A stretch of 64,000 nt of DNA from Hyphomicrobiales bacterium (GTDB lineage: Bacteria; Pseudomonadota; Alphaproteobacteria; Rhizobiales; Phreatobacteraceae): positions 434,001-498,000 of the forward strand of contig JAFKKV010000011.1 of the NCBI GenBank assembly GCA_017304475.1, written 5' to 3'. Below are positions 27,034-36,292 of the stretch, one piece after another. A program made the position numbers and the translations under genes. Under the pieces are notes generated by a model. That model was not told the DNA's origin. It did not search any database and saw only the letters and a list, made by a program, of their open reading frames with translations. The stretch's first letter is position 1. Each line of letters starts with the position of its first letter.

Positions 27034-27141
27034 TTGCGGAGTTTCCTCCCGGTTCGCCCTGCCGGCCCGCATGGAAAGCCGGGCCGGATACGATGTGGGG
27101 CGCCGATCGGCGGACGCAAGGTCGCCGCGGGCCGGCCGGCC

Positions 27142-29352
27142 TCAGCGGAAGAAGCGATCGAAGAAGCCGGCGCCCGGTTGCGGGCGGATCACGTCGCCCC
27201 GATTGTCCGGCTCGCCGGGCCGGCCGGCGACCCGCCGCGGCCCCTGGTCGGTGCGCGACATGATCATCGGCTGGTCGATCACCTCGCCGCCGGGCAGGCC
27301 GCGCGAGGGCACGCCGAAGGCGCGCCAATTGCCGGGCAGGTCGACCACCTGCTGGCCGCGATGGGCCTCCGCCATGACGCGGTTCCAGATCTCGACCGGC
27401 AGGCTGCCGCCGGACAGCCGCTTGGTCGGCTGGCCGTCATCATTGCCGAGCCAGACGCCGGCGACGTAGCGGCCGGTATAGCCGAGGAACCAGGCGTCGC
27501 GGAAATCCTGGCTGGTGCCGGTCTTGCCGGCCGCGGTCCAACCGGGCAGCCGCAGCGAGCGCGCCGAGCCGGAGACGGTCGTCTCATGCATCATGGCGTT
27601 CATCATCGCCGATTGCTGCGGCTCGATGACCCGGCCCGGATTGACCGGCGTGCGCCGGAACAGCACGCGGCCATTGGTGGTGCGGATGCGGGTGATGACA
27701 TGCGGCATCACGCCATTGCCGCCATTGGCGAAGGGCACATAGGCGCCGGTCAATTCCAGCAGGGTCACTTCCGACGTGCCGAGCGCGATCGACGGATTGG
27801 CCTGCAGCGGCGAGCCGATGCCGAGTTTCTGAGCGGTGCGCACCACCGCGCGCGGGCCAACCTCGTTGGTGAGCCGGACGGCGACCGTGTTGAGCGAGGC
27901 GGACAGGGCCGTCGTCAGCGTCACGTCGCCGCGATAGTCACGGGTATAGTTCTCGGGCCGCCAGCCGGCGATGGCGACCGGCGCGTCGGGGCGAATCGTG
28001 TCGGGCGTCAGGCCGCGCTCCAGCGCGGTCAGATAGACGAAGGCCTTGAACGCCGAGCCCGGCTGGCGCCGGGCTGCAACCGCCCGGTTGAACTGGCTCT
28101 GGGCATAGTCGCGGCCGCCGACCAGCGCGCGCACCGCGCCATCGGTGTCGAGCACCACGACCGCGCCCTGGCGCACGTCATAACGGCTGCCGCTGCGCGC
28201 CAAGACCTCGTTCAGCGCGGTTTCGGCGGCGACCTGCAACGGCGCGACGATGGTCGTCTCGACCACCAGGTCGGTCTCGACCTTGCCGACATAGTCGTCG
28301 AGCAGGTCCATGACCCAGTCGGCGACATAGTTGATCGAGCCGCTGGCGGCGGTGCGGCTGGTCTCGGCCGGGTTGGCGATGGCCGCCTTGGCCTGGGCCT
28401 CGGTGATGTAGCCCTGCTCGGCCATGGCCATCAGCACCAGCTGGGCGCGGGCTTCGGCTGCTTCCGGATTGCGCGTCGGCGCCAGCCGCGACGGCGCCTT
28501 GACCAGCCCGGCAATGGTGGCGGCTTCCTGCAAGGTGAGTGCGGTGGTCGGCTTGTCGTAATAACGCCGGGCGGCGGCTTCGATGCCATAGGCGCCGGCG
28601 CCGAAATAGACCCGGTTCAGATAGAGTTCGAGAATCTGGTCCTTGGAGTAATTGGTCTCCAGCCACAGCGCCAGGATCGCCTCCTGGATCTTGCGCCCCA
28701 TGGTGCGGTCCGGGGTCAGGAACAGGTTCTTGGCCAATTGCTGGCTGAGCGTCGAGCCGCCCTGCGACACGCCGCGATTGGTGATATTGGTCACGATGGC
28801 GCGCGCGAGCCCGATCATGTCGAGGCCGAAATGCGAATAGAAGCGCCGATCCTCGATCGAGATCAGGGCCTGCGGCACGTGTCGCGGCAGGCTTTTCAGC
28901 TGCACCGCCGCGCCGCCCGTGTCGCCACGATTGGCGAGTTCGGTGCCGTCGGCCGCGACGATCGCGATGTTCGGCGGCCGCCTGGGCACTTCCAGCGTGT
29001 GGGTCGGCGGCAGGCGCGCGGCATACCAGGCGACGACGCCCGCGCAGATGATCAGGCCCCAGACCGAAGCGGTCAGGCCCCAGATCATCAGCCGGCCGAA
29101 AATGCCACGCCGCTTGCGGCGCTTCGGCGGCGGCTCATCCTTGGAGGCCCGGCGTTTCGGCTGCTTGCGTGGCATGGGGCGCGGTTCGGGCTCCTGGATC
29201 TCGGCCGGATCGGGGCGGCGTTTCTGGGGTTTCTGGGGGCTGACGACGCGCACGGAGGGACGGTCCTCGGGCATCGCGCGAAGGTCCATGCCGCCGCGCG
29301 CCGTTCCGAAGCTCGGCTCGATCCGATCGTTGCCGCCGCGTCCCCTTGCCAT
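27142..29352 (-). CDS. Penicillin-binding protein 1A (bifunctional transglycosylase/transpeptidase)
   Basis: About 736 residues. A long basic, Pro-rich cytoplasmic tail (1-86) precedes one membrane anchor (about 87-111). The GT51 glycosyltransferase domain has the catalytic Glu167 in EDRRFYSH and GGSTLSQQLAKNL. The transpeptidase domain has SxxK (Ser433-Ala-Phe-Lys436), SxN (Ser486-Leu-Asn488) and KTGT (610-613). It polymerises and cross-links peptidoglycan in the periplasm. The protein lacks the large insert of classical PBP1a and is close to the PBP1A/1C-type rhizobial enzymes. An in-frame ATG at 29427 also exists. It is divergent from a small hypothetical gene. Confidence 0.95.
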   Translation of the reverse strand: MARGRGGNDRIEPSFGTARGGMDLRAMPEDRPSVRVVSPQKPQKRRPDPAEIQEPEPRPMPRKQPKRRASKDEPPPKRRKRRGIFGRLMIWGLTASVWGLIICAGVVAWYAARLPPTHTLEVPRRPPNIAIVAADGTELANRGDTGGAAVQLKSLPRHVPQALISIEDRRFYSHFGLDMIGLARAIVTNITNRGVSQGGSTLSQQLAKNLFLTPDRTMGRKIQEAILALWLETNYSKDQILELYLNRVYFGAGAYGIEAAARRYYDKPTTALTLQEAATIAGLVKAPSRLAPTRNPEAAEARAQLVLMAMAEQGYITEAQAKAAIANPAETSRTAASGSINYVADWVMDLLDDYVGKVETDLVVETTIVAPLQVAAETALNEVLARSGSRYDVRQGAVVVLDTDGAVRALVGGRDYAQSQFNRAVAARRQPGSAFKAFVYLTALERGLTPDTIRPDAPVAIAGWRPENYTRDYRGDVTLTTALSASLNTVAVRLTNEVGPRAVVRTAQKLGIGSPLQANPSIALGTSEVTLLELTGAYVPFANGGNGVMPHVITRIRTTNGRVLFRRTPVNPGRVIEPQQSAMMNAMMHETTVSGSARSLRLPGWTAAGKTGTSQDFRDAWFLGYTGRYVAGVWLGNDDGQPTKRLSGGSLPVEIWNRVMAEAHRGQQVVDLPGNWRAFGVPSRGLPGGEVIDQPMIMSRTDQGPRRVAGRPGEPDNRGDVIRPQPGAGFFDRFFR

Positions 29353-29476
29353 CGCCTGAGAAATCACCACCCGGGCCCCCGATGGGCCACACCCTTTCCC
29401 TGCTTCTTCGCAATAATCGGGGCGCAATGAAGGGGCCGTTAAGGCGATATCGCGTCACGCCTTCATTGTTGGTCAA

Positions 29477-29494
29477 GGTAAAGGGACATTTACC
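29477..29494. promoter_or_regulatory. 18-bp inverted repeat between PBP1A gene and small ORF
   Basis: GGTAAA-GGGACA-TTTACC, a perfect 6-bp inverted repeat with a 6-nt spacer, lies in the divergent spacer in an AT-richer patch. It could be an operator for either gene or a small RNA hairpin followed by GTTTTG. No regulator is assigned. Confidence 0.35.
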
Positions 29495-29568
29495 GTTTTG
29501 TAGGGGCTTTGACAGGAAACATGAAACATTCGGGCGGCTACATCGTCTCCCTTGGAGTCCTGAAGTCG

Positions 29569-29826
29569 ATGTCGTCATGTCCAGCCGGCGAGCCGCCCGA
29601 AGCCGGCGACACATTGTCCGCGACCATCATCGCGGAAGCCCTGTCAGCCGCGCTGCTCGCCCGGGTGCGCACCATGCGGGTGCTGCTCGAGACCGAGGAG
29701 GGCGGCCTCGTGCCGTCATCCGACGCGGCCGTGCTGCATGGCCGCCTGGAACGGATCGAGGCGGAACTCGAGGCGCGCCGCCGGCCGCCCGGCGACGATG
29801 CGGTGGACGTCGTCTATCTCGATTGA
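29569..29826 (+). CDS. Small hypothetical protein, about 85 residues
   Basis: No family recognised. From the ATG at 29569 it reads 85 residues (an in-frame ATG at 29509 would give 105). The middle part is amphipathic helical and acidic (IIAEALSAALLARVRTMRVL, then LHGRLERIEAELEARRRP), likely a short coiled coil; the end DDAVDVVYLD is acidic. GGAG lies 12 nt before the chosen ATG. Codon third positions are GC-rich as in its neighbours, which supports coding. The TGA stop forms the first bases of a TGATCGG repeat array. Cytoplasmic; function unknown. Confidence 0.5.
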   Translation: MSSCPAGEPPEAGDTLSATIIAEALSAALLARVRTMRVLLETEEGGLVPSSDAAVLHGRLERIEAELEARRRPPGDDAVDVVYLD

Positions 29827-29868
29827 TCGGCTCTGATCGGTCTCGACTGATCGGTCTCAAGTGATCGA
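29824..29868. repeat. TGATCGG tandem array at the stop of the small gene
   Basis: The heptamer TGATCGG begins at 29824, 29834 and 29848, and a variant TGATCGA at 29862 (spacings 10, 14, 14). The two full units are TGATCGGTCTCGAC and TGATCGGTCTCAAG. The first heptamer contains the stop codon of the preceding gene. Confidence 0.6.
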
Positions 29869-29940
29869 TGGTCGCCCCATCCATCGCGACATTCCTCGCC
29901 ACGACCTCTTGTGGACCGTTCTCTGTGAACGATCGGGTTG

Positions 29941-29977
29941 AAGTCGTGGGTGGCCGGGACGAGCCCGGCCAGGACGA
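29941..29977 (+). repeat. REP-like palindromic element, copy 1
   Basis: It starts AAGTCGTGGGTGG and has an internal palindrome GGCCGGG-ACGAG-CCCGGCC. It matches copy 2 (30051-30086, opposite strand) over about 37 bp. Together they fill most of the gene-free stretch 29827-30142 between the small gene and glnD; apart from the TGATCGG array at 29824-29868 I see nothing else there. Elements with this CCCGGGacaagCCCGGG core are common between genes in Hyphomicrobiales. Confidence 0.75.
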
Positions 29978-30050
29978 GGTGGTTCCGGTGCGTTCTTCAC
30001 GGGGCGGCGTGCGGTGGCTTGGCACCGTTTCCTTTTTATTCGCACCACGT

Positions 30051-30086
30051 CGTCTTGCCCGGGCTTGTCCCGGGCATCCACGACTT
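30051..30086 (-). repeat. REP-like palindromic element, copy 2 (inverted)
   Basis: Read on the minus strand it starts AAGTCGTGGATGCCCGGG and has the perfect internal palindrome TGCCCGGG-ACAAG-CCCGGGCA. It is inverted relative to copy 1 with 73 bp between them, so the transcript of the region can fold either as two small hairpins or one large one. It lies 56 bp beyond the glnD stop codon and may act as an mRNA-end stabiliser or terminator aid. Confidence 0.8.
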
Positions 30087-30142
30087 GCTCGCATCGGTTT
30101 AGATCGATCCGCGTCGTCCGACGCCAGCTCGGCCGACGCGCG

Positions 30143-32956
30143 CTAACGGCTGCCGTCATCCTCCAGCACGCTGGTCAGCACCTTGCGGATCGCCGCCTGG
30201 CGCTGGGCGGTCTGGATCTTCGCGCCCATCAGGTCGGTGACGTAGAACACGTCCACCGCCTTTTCGCCGAAGGTCGCGACATAGGCTGAGCCGATGTTCA
30301 GGCTGTGGCGCGACAGGGCGGCGGTGAGGTCGTGCAGCAGGCCGGGGCGGTCGAGGCCGGAGACCTCGATCACCGTATAGCGGTTCGACCAGGTGTTGTT
30401 GATGGCCACCTCCGGCGCGATCCGGAAGGTGCGCGAACGCTGCCGGGCCGGCGATTTGCGATGCGCGGCGGCGACCGCCTCGCCCACCTTGATCTCGCCG
30501 CGCAGCGCCTTCTCGATACCGTCGGCGATGCGCTTGGCGCGCCGTTCCTCGTCCTCGTCGCGGTCGAAGCCGCGGGTGATCGAAATGGTGTCCAGCGCCA
30601 GGCCGTCGGTGGTCGTATAGATCTGCGCGCCGACGATATTGGCTCCCGCCGCGGCACAGGCTCCGGCGATGATCGACAGGAGCCTGGGGTGGTCGGGCGC
30701 GAGCACGGTCAGGTGAGTGACGCCCTGGCCGGCGACCAGGTCGACACGGGTCGCCAGCGACTGGCCGGCGGCTTCTGCGGCGAGCAGGAAGCGGGCATGC
30801 TCGATCTTGGTGGCGAGATCGACCTTCAGCCAATAGGCGGCATAGTGGCGGCCGATATAGGCCTCCAGGCCGGTGCCCGAGAGACCGGGCAGGGCGTCCG
30901 GAACCGTCCGCCTGAACTCCTCCTGGGCGATCTCGACCCGGCGCGTGCGGTTCACTTCCGAGAAGCCGCCGGTGACCACCGGCTCGGTTTCGTAATAGAG
31001 CGTGCGCAGGAGCTGGCTCTTCCAGCCGTTCCAGACCCCGGGCCCGACCGCGATGATGTCGGCGGTGGTCAGGATCAGCAGCATCTTCATGCGCTCGAGC
31101 GACTGCACCACGCCGGCGAAGGTCTCGATGGTCTTGCGGTCGCTGAGGTCGCGCGACTGGGCGATCGTCGACATGACCAGATGGTTCTCGACCAGCCAGG
31201 CGACGGTCTCGGTCTCTGCCTTGGTCAGCCCGAAACGCGGCCCGAGCCGGCGCGCCACCCGGGCGCCGGCGATCGAGTGGTCCTCCGGTCGGCCCTTCGA
31301 GATGTCGTGCAGGAACAGGGTGATATAGAGCAGGTCGCGGTTGCGTGGCTGGATCGTCTTGATCAGGTCGGCGGCGAGCCCCAGATTCGGATCGCCGCCG
31401 CGCTCGATCTGCTGCAGCGTGCCGATGCAGCGCAACAGATGCTCGTCCACCGTATAGTGGTGGTACATGTTGAACTGCATCATCGCGACGACGCGGCCGA
31501 AATCCGGCACGAAACGGCCGAGCAGGCCGGCTTCGTTCATCCGTCGCAGCACCACCTCGGCGGTGTTCGACGACGTCAGGATGGCGACGAACAGCTGGTT
31601 GGCGGTCGGGTCGTGGCGCAGCTTCTCGTCGACCAGCTTCAAGGACCGCGTCAGAAGCCGCATGGCGTCGGGATGGAGCGCCAGGTTGTAGCGGTCGGCC
31701 AGCGCGAAGATGCGGATCAGATTGACCGGATCGCGTGCGAAAGCCTGGTCGTCCGACACGGTGATCCGGTCGTGGTCGATCTGGAAATCCGGGCTCTCCT
31801 TGAAGCCGCGGTGCGATTTCGGCCGGAGCCGGGCGATGAACCGGTCGAGCACGGGGGCCGGCTTTTCGTGCCGTTCCTCCAGCTCGGCGCACAGGATGGC
31901 GGTGAGATCGCCGACATCCTTGGCGACCAGGAAGTAGTGCTTCATGAAGCGCTCGACGTCGACGAGGCCGGAATGGCCGCGATAGCCGAGCCGCGGCGCA
32001 AGCTCCCGCTGCAGGTCGAAGGACAGCCGCTCCTCGGCGCGTCCGGTCAGGAAATGCAGGTGGCAGCGCACGGTCCAGAGGAACTTTTCGCAGCGCCGGA
32101 AGGTCTGGGCTTCGCGCCGGGTGAACACGCCTTTCTTGGCCAGTTCCTCGTCGGTCTTCACCCGATAGGCATAGCGGGCGATCCAGAACAGCGTGTGCAG
32201 GTCGCGAAGCCCGCCCTTGCCGTCCTTCACATTGGGCTCGACCAGGTAGCGCGACTGGCCGGTCTTGCGGTGCCGCTCGTCGCGTTCGGCGAGCTTGGCG
32301 GCGACGAATTGCGGCACCGTGCCGCGCACCACCTCGGCGTCGAAACGCTGTTCGAGCTCGTGGAACAGCGCCATGTCGCCGAGGATATGGCGCGCCTCCA
32401 GGATGGCCGTGCGGATGGTCTGGTCGGCGCGCGCCTGGCGGATGCATTCGTCGACCGAGCGCGTCGCATGGCCGACCTTCAGGCCCATGTCCCACAGGCA
32501 GTAGAGGATGGCCTCGGCGACGCTCTCGCCCCAGGCGGTCTGCTTGTAGGGCAGCAGGAACAGAAGATCGATATCGGAGCCCGGCGCCAGCATGCCGCGG
32601 CCATAGCCGCCGGTCGCCACCACGGTCATGCGCTCGCCCGACGAGGGATTGTCGGAGGGGTAGAGCCGGGTGACGATCCAGTCATAGACGACGCGGATGG
32701 CATCGTCCTGGAAATGCGACAGCGCCTCGGCGCAGCTGCGCCCGTCGGCATCGGCGATCAGCCGCTGCTCGGCGGTCCGGCGCGCTTCGGCGAGCCAGCG
32801 CTTGAGGATCTGGACGACCTCGGCGCGGGCCTCGCGGCTGTTGCCGGCATGAACGCGCACGGCGCCGATCTCCCGCGCGATATCGGCGGGATCGACCAGG
32901 GGCGCATGGTTTGCGGGCTGCCGTCGCGGGCTGACTTCGAGGGTCGTCTGATCCAT
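30143..32956 (-). CDS. glnD: [Protein-PII] uridylyltransferase / uridylyl-removing enzyme
   Basis: 937 residues, the usual length. Senses glutamine and controls PII by uridylylation and deuridylylation in the cytoplasm. Domains in order: nucleotidyltransferase with GGYGRGMLAPGSDIDLLFLLP (about 115-140); GlnD-linker; HD phosphohydrolase domain (LFLHDISKG, then ENHLVMSTIAQSRDLSD); and two C-terminal ACT domains (LTVLAPDHPRLLSIIAGACAA and IEVSGLDRPGLLHDLTAALSR). It lies 78 nt downstream of the gamma-glutamyltransferase-family gene and in line with urtABCDE, so it forms part of a nitrogen block. The Shine-Dalgarno is weak. Confidence 0.97.
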   Translation of the reverse strand: MDQTTLEVSPRRQPANHAPLVDPADIAREIGAVRVHAGNSREARAEVVQILKRWLAEARRTAEQRLIADADGRSCAEALSHFQDDAIRVVYDWIVTRLYPSDNPSSGERMTVVATGGYGRGMLAPGSDIDLLFLLPYKQTAWGESVAEAILYCLWDMGLKVGHATRSVDECIRQARADQTIRTAILEARHILGDMALFHELEQRFDAEVVRGTVPQFVAAKLAERDERHRKTGQSRYLVEPNVKDGKGGLRDLHTLFWIARYAYRVKTDEELAKKGVFTRREAQTFRRCEKFLWTVRCHLHFLTGRAEERLSFDLQRELAPRLGYRGHSGLVDVERFMKHYFLVAKDVGDLTAILCAELEERHEKPAPVLDRFIARLRPKSHRGFKESPDFQIDHDRITVSDDQAFARDPVNLIRIFALADRYNLALHPDAMRLLTRSLKLVDEKLRHDPTANQLFVAILTSSNTAEVVLRRMNEAGLLGRFVPDFGRVVAMMQFNMYHHYTVDEHLLRCIGTLQQIERGGDPNLGLAADLIKTIQPRNRDLLYITLFLHDISKGRPEDHSIAGARVARRLGPRFGLTKAETETVAWLVENHLVMSTIAQSRDLSDRKTIETFAGVVQSLERMKMLLILTTADIIAVGPGVWNGWKSQLLRTLYYETEPVVTGGFSEVNRTRRVEIAQEEFRRTVPDALPGLSGTGLEAYIGRHYAAYWLKVDLATKIEHARFLLAAEAAGQSLATRVDLVAGQGVTHLTVLAPDHPRLLSIIAGACAAAGANIVGAQIYTTTDGLALDTISITRGFDRDEDEERRAKRIADGIEKALRGEIKVGEAVAAAHRKSPARQRSRTFRIAPEVAINNTWSNRYTVIEVSGLDRPGLLHDLTAALSRHSLNIGSAYVATFGEKAVDVFYVTDLMGAKIQTAQRQAAIRKVLTSVLEDDGSR

Positions 32957-33034
32957 CGGTTCTCACGGTCGCGTGCGAGGCCCGGAACCATACGCGTTTC
33001 GCATGGGCCGCGCGATATCGCCAAGATAGTCGGT

Positions 33035-34636
33035 CTAAAGGCCCGCGGCACCGCCATCGGCGCGCGGGTCATGGGCGCCCAGCATCGACCGGTCGGGGAA
33101 CCAGGTGACGCCGCCGGCATGGCCCATCGTGTCGGAATAGGCCTCGGGAATGGTCTCCGCGGCATGGCCCATGCGCTGCAGCGCGCTGACCAGGCTGTCG
33201 TCGAAGCGGTTTTCCAGGCGCAGGCCGGTGACCGCCGAGCCCCAGGTGCGGCCGAGCAGCCAGCGCGGCCGGTCCAGGCTCTCCTCGAGCGGCACGCCGT
33301 GGCGGACATGGCGCTCGAACACCATGGCCTGGGTCTGCGGCTGGCCCTCGCCGCCCATCGTGCCATAAGAAAACACCCGGCCGTCCTTGAGCCGCGCCAG
33401 CGCCGGATTGAGCGTGTGGAACGGCCGGCGGCCCGGCTCCAGCGGGTTCAGCGCCTTCGGGTCGAGCGCGAAGCTGGCGCCGCGGTTCTGCATCAGGAAG
33501 CCGGTCGAGGCCGAGATGCAGCCGGAGCCGAATTCCCAATAGATCGACTGGATATAGGAGACGACGCGGCCATCGGCATCCGCGGCGCCCATCCAGATGG
33601 TGTCGCCGGGGGCCGCCCGCTGCGGCCACGGCAAGGCCTGGCCGGTCTTGATCGCCTGCGCCTCGCGGCCGAGCGCGTCACTGGTCAGGAAGGCCTGCGG
33701 GTCGCCGGCGAGCCGGTCGAAATCGGTGACGAAGCGGTCGCGCACCAGGAAGGCGCGCTTGGTCGCCTCGACCAGGCGATGCACGAAGCCGACCGTTTCC
33801 GGCGTCACCGGGCCGTACATCGCTTCCAGCTGGTCGACGATGCCGAGGATCATCAGCGATGCCAGCCCCTGGGTCGGCGGCGGCATGTTGAAGATCTGGC
33901 CGAGCGAATGGTCGAGCGTCAGCGGCGCCCGCTCGACGGCGTAATAGGCCTGCAGGTCGGCCCGGGTGACCGGCGACCCCATCTTGTCCAGGTCATTTGC
34001 CAGCTCGCGCGCGATGTCGCCGCGATAGGTGTCCTCGAAACCGGCGCGCGCCATGTGCTCGAAGGACGCCGCCAGCGCCTGCTGCTTCATCACGGTGCCT
34101 TCGGCCGGCGGCCGGCCGTCGACCAGGAAAGTGTCGGCGAAACCCGGGCAATCCTTCAGCTCGAACAGCTTGTCGACGGTCAGCCGGGCCTGCGACCGCG
34201 TCACCGCATAGCCCTCGCGCGCCGCGCGGATCGCCGGCTCGAGCAGGACGGCGCGGGGCAGCCGGCCGCCGGCGGCCTTCGCCATGGCATTGGCCATGCG
34301 CCAGCCGCCGATCGCGCCGGGCACGGTGAGCGCTGCCTGCGGCCCGCGTGTCGGGATCTCGTAATGGCCGCGATCCCAGTAGGAGCGCATGGTCGCGCCC
34401 TCGCCGGCGAAGCCGCAGGCCTCGATGCCGTGCACCCGGCCGTTCGGCTGGTGAATCAGCCAGAAGCCGTCGCCGCCGACATGGGTCATATGCGGATAGA
34501 CCGCCGCGATGGCCGCGGCCGCGGCGATCATCGCCTCGATCGCATTGCCGCCTTCGGCGAGAATCTGGCGTCCGGCCTCGGCCGCCGCCGAATGAGGGGC
34601 TGCGACGACACCGCGCGAGAATGGGCCTTGCGACAT
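33035..34636 (-). CDS. Gamma-glutamyltransferase-family Ntn hydrolase (possible oxamate amidohydrolase-like)
   Basis: 533 residues, self-processing Ntn-hydrolase fold. The predicted nucleophile is Thr346 in PGDTIWMGAADADG, aligned with the Thr that starts the small subunit of GGT; the neighbouring residues differ from true GGT (TTHYSVVD). No signal peptide is visible, so it is cytoplasmic, unlike classical periplasmic GGT. Length, DT-[IV]-W-M-G and the QSIYWEFGSG segment resemble the YwrD/HpxW branch, which includes oxamate amidohydrolase of purine/ureide use. The position between the urea transporter and glnD would suit an amide- or ureide-nitrogen role. That substrate is inference only; other gamma-glutamyl or amide substrates remain possible. 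Confidence 0.85.
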   Translation of the reverse strand: MSQGPFSRGVVAAPHSAAAEAGRQILAEGGNAIEAMIAAAAAIAAVYPHMTHVGGDGFWLIHQPNGRVHGIEACGFAGEGATMRSYWDRGHYEIPTRGPQAALTVPGAIGGWRMANAMAKAAGGRLPRAVLLEPAIRAAREGYAVTRSQARLTVDKLFELKDCPGFADTFLVDGRPPAEGTVMKQQALAASFEHMARAGFEDTYRGDIARELANDLDKMGSPVTRADLQAYYAVERAPLTLDHSLGQIFNMPPPTQGLASLMILGIVDQLEAMYGPVTPETVGFVHRLVEATKRAFLVRDRFVTDFDRLAGDPQAFLTSDALGREAQAIKTGQALPWPQRAAPGDTIWMGAADADGRVVSYIQSIYWEFGSGCISASTGFLMQNRGASFALDPKALNPLEPGRRPFHTLNPALARLKDGRVFSYGTMGGEGQPQTQAMVFERHVRHGVPLEESLDRPRWLLGRTWGSAVTGLRLENRFDDSLVSALQRMGHAAETIPEAYSDTMGHAGGVTWFPDRSMLGAHDPRADGGAAGL

Positions 34637-34770
34637 CAGGAATGATCCCTCGAATGCTGACCGAGGATAGCGGAGTGGCGCTGCCTCGGCGAACCCTCGT
34701 AGCGCCAGTGCAAACCCTTACGCAATCCTGCTGTCGGGGCGATCCCGGTGCGCGGCCCTCCGCGCCATGG

Positions 34771-35466
34771 TCAAAGCGCCATCGAGCGGCCGAGCGCCTC
34801 CCGCGAAACCTCGCCCTTGGCGCCCGACAGCACGACCCGGCCGCGCTCCATGACGGCGAAGCGGTCGCCGAGCTCCTCGGCGAAATCCAGATATTGCTCG
34901 ACCAGCAGGATCGCGATGTCGCCCTTCCGGCGGAGATAGACGATGGCCCGGCCGACATCCTTGATGATCGAAGGCTGGATGCCTTCGGTCGGCTCGTCCA
35001 GCACCAGCAGGCGCGGCCGGGTGACCAGGGCCCTGCCGATGGCGAGTTGCTGCTGCTGACCGCCGGAGAGATCGCCGCCGCGCCGTCCGAGCATGTCGTT
35101 CAGCACGGGGAACAGCGAAAAGATGTCGTCGGGAATGGTCCGGTCGGTGCGCCGGAGCGGCGCGAAGCCGGTTTCCAGGTTCTCCTTCACGGTCAGCAGC
35201 GGGAAGATCTCCCGGCCCTGCGGCACATAGGCGATGCCGCGCCGCGCCCGCTCGAACGGCGGCATGCGGGTGATGTCGCGGCCCTCCCACAGGATCTCGC
35301 CGGCCGAGATCGGCTGATGGCCGATAATGGCGCGCATCAGCGAGCTCTTGCCGACGCCGTTGCGGCCGAGCACGCAGGTCACCGCGCCGGGCACCACTTC
35401 CAGCGAGACGTCGCGCAGCGCCTGGGCGGCACCGTAATGCAGGTCGACATTCCTGACTTCGAGCAT
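34771..35466 (-). CDS. urtE: Urea ABC transporter ATPase UrtE
   Basis: 231 residues, LivF-like ATPase. Walker A GRNGVGKSS, ABC signature LSGGQQQQLAIGRAL, Walker B RLLVLDEPTEGIQPSI; the 'EPTEGIQPSII' text is characteristic of UrtE. It powers uptake of urea through UrtB/UrtC at the inner membrane. It is the last gene of urtABCDE, starting 5 nt after the urtD stop. The frame extends far upstream on this strand but that is shadow of urtD and urtC. Confidence 0.96.
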   Translation of the reverse strand: MLEVRNVDLHYGAAQALRDVSLEVVPGAVTCVLGRNGVGKSSLMRAIIGHQPISAGEILWEGRDITRMPPFERARRGIAYVPQGREIFPLLTVKENLETGFAPLRRTDRTIPDDIFSLFPVLNDMLGRRGGDLSGGQQQQLAIGRALVTRPRLLVLDEPTEGIQPSIIKDVGRAIVYLRRKGDIAILLVEQYLDFAEELGDRFAVMERGRVVLSGAKGEVSREALGRSMAL

Positions 35467-35471
35467 GGCGT

Positions 35472-36281
35472 TTACCGTCCGAGATAGACTTCGATGACGC
35501 GCTCGTCGGCGCTGACCTGGTCGAGCGTGCCTTCGGCCAGCACCGAGCCCTCGTGCAGGCAGGTGACCTTGACGCCGAGCTCGCGGATGAAACCCATGTC
35601 GTGCTCGACCACCACCACCGAATGGCTTCGGGCGATGTCCTTGAGCAGTTCGGCGGTGGCGGCCGTTTCCGCGTCCGTCATGCCGGCGGCGGGCTCGTCG
35701 ACCAGCAGGAGCTTCGGATCCTGGGCGAGCAGCATGCCGATCTCCAGCCACTGCTTCTGGCCGTGCGACAGTTCGGAGGCCATGCGGGCGCGGTGGTCGC
35801 CGAGCCTGATGACGCCGAGGATCTCGTCGACCCGCGCCATGATCGTGCGGGAATGGCGCGCGAACAGCGTGCCGAACACGGTGCGGTCGGCCTTCACCGC
35901 CATCAGGACATTGTCTTCCACCGTATGGCTTTCGAACACGGTGGGTTTCTGGAACTTGCGGCCGATGCCGAGATTGGCGATGGCCGTTTCGTCGAGCTCG
36001 GTCAGGTCGGTCGCGCCGGCGAAGATCACGTCGCCGGTGTCCGGCCTGGTCTTGCCGGTAATGACATCCATCATGGTGGTCTTGCCGGCGCCGTTCGGGC
36101 CGATGATCGCGCGCATCTCGCCGGGCGCGATGATGAAGCTCAATTTGTTGAGCGCGCGGAAGCCGTCGAAGGTGACCGAGACGCCGTCGACATAAAGCAG
36201 CGACTGGGTGATCACCTGCGGCCGGTTCATCGCCTGAACCGGCCCGAGTTGCGGCGCGCCGGCCACGGGATCCAGCAACAT
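35472..36281 (-). CDS. urtD: Urea ABC transporter ATPase UrtD
   Basis: 269 residues, LivG-like ATPase. Walker A GPNGAGKTT, signature LSHGQKQWLEIGML (the HGQKQWLEIGM form marks UrtD), Walker B LLLVDEPAAGMTD, and the LivG-type RKFQKPTVF motif. A roughly 35-residue N-terminal extension precedes the ABC domain. The ATG at 36281 follows GGGAG; an in-frame ATG at 36356 lies inside urtC. The gap to urtC is 11 nt. Confidence 0.95.
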   Translation of the reverse strand: MLLDPVAGAPQLGPVQAMNRPQVITQSLLYVDGVSVTFDGFRALNKLSFIIAPGEMRAIIGPNGAGKTTMMDVITGKTRPDTGDVIFAGATDLTELDETAIANLGIGRKFQKPTVFESHTVEDNVLMAVKADRTVFGTLFARHSRTIMARVDEILGVIRLGDHRARMASELSHGQKQWLEIGMLLAQDPKLLLVDEPAAGMTDAETAATAELLKDIARSHSVVVVEHDMGFIRELGVKVTCLHEGSVLAEGTLDQVSADERVIEVYLGR

Positions 36282-36292
36282 CTCGGTACTCC

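Noticed and set aside
30305..34645. 1446-codon open frame opposite glnD and the gamma-glutamyltransferase-family gene
   Set aside because: Low-complexity Arg/Gly/Ala/Asp sequence typical of antisense frames in GC-rich DNA; the minus-strand genes have clear domains throughout.
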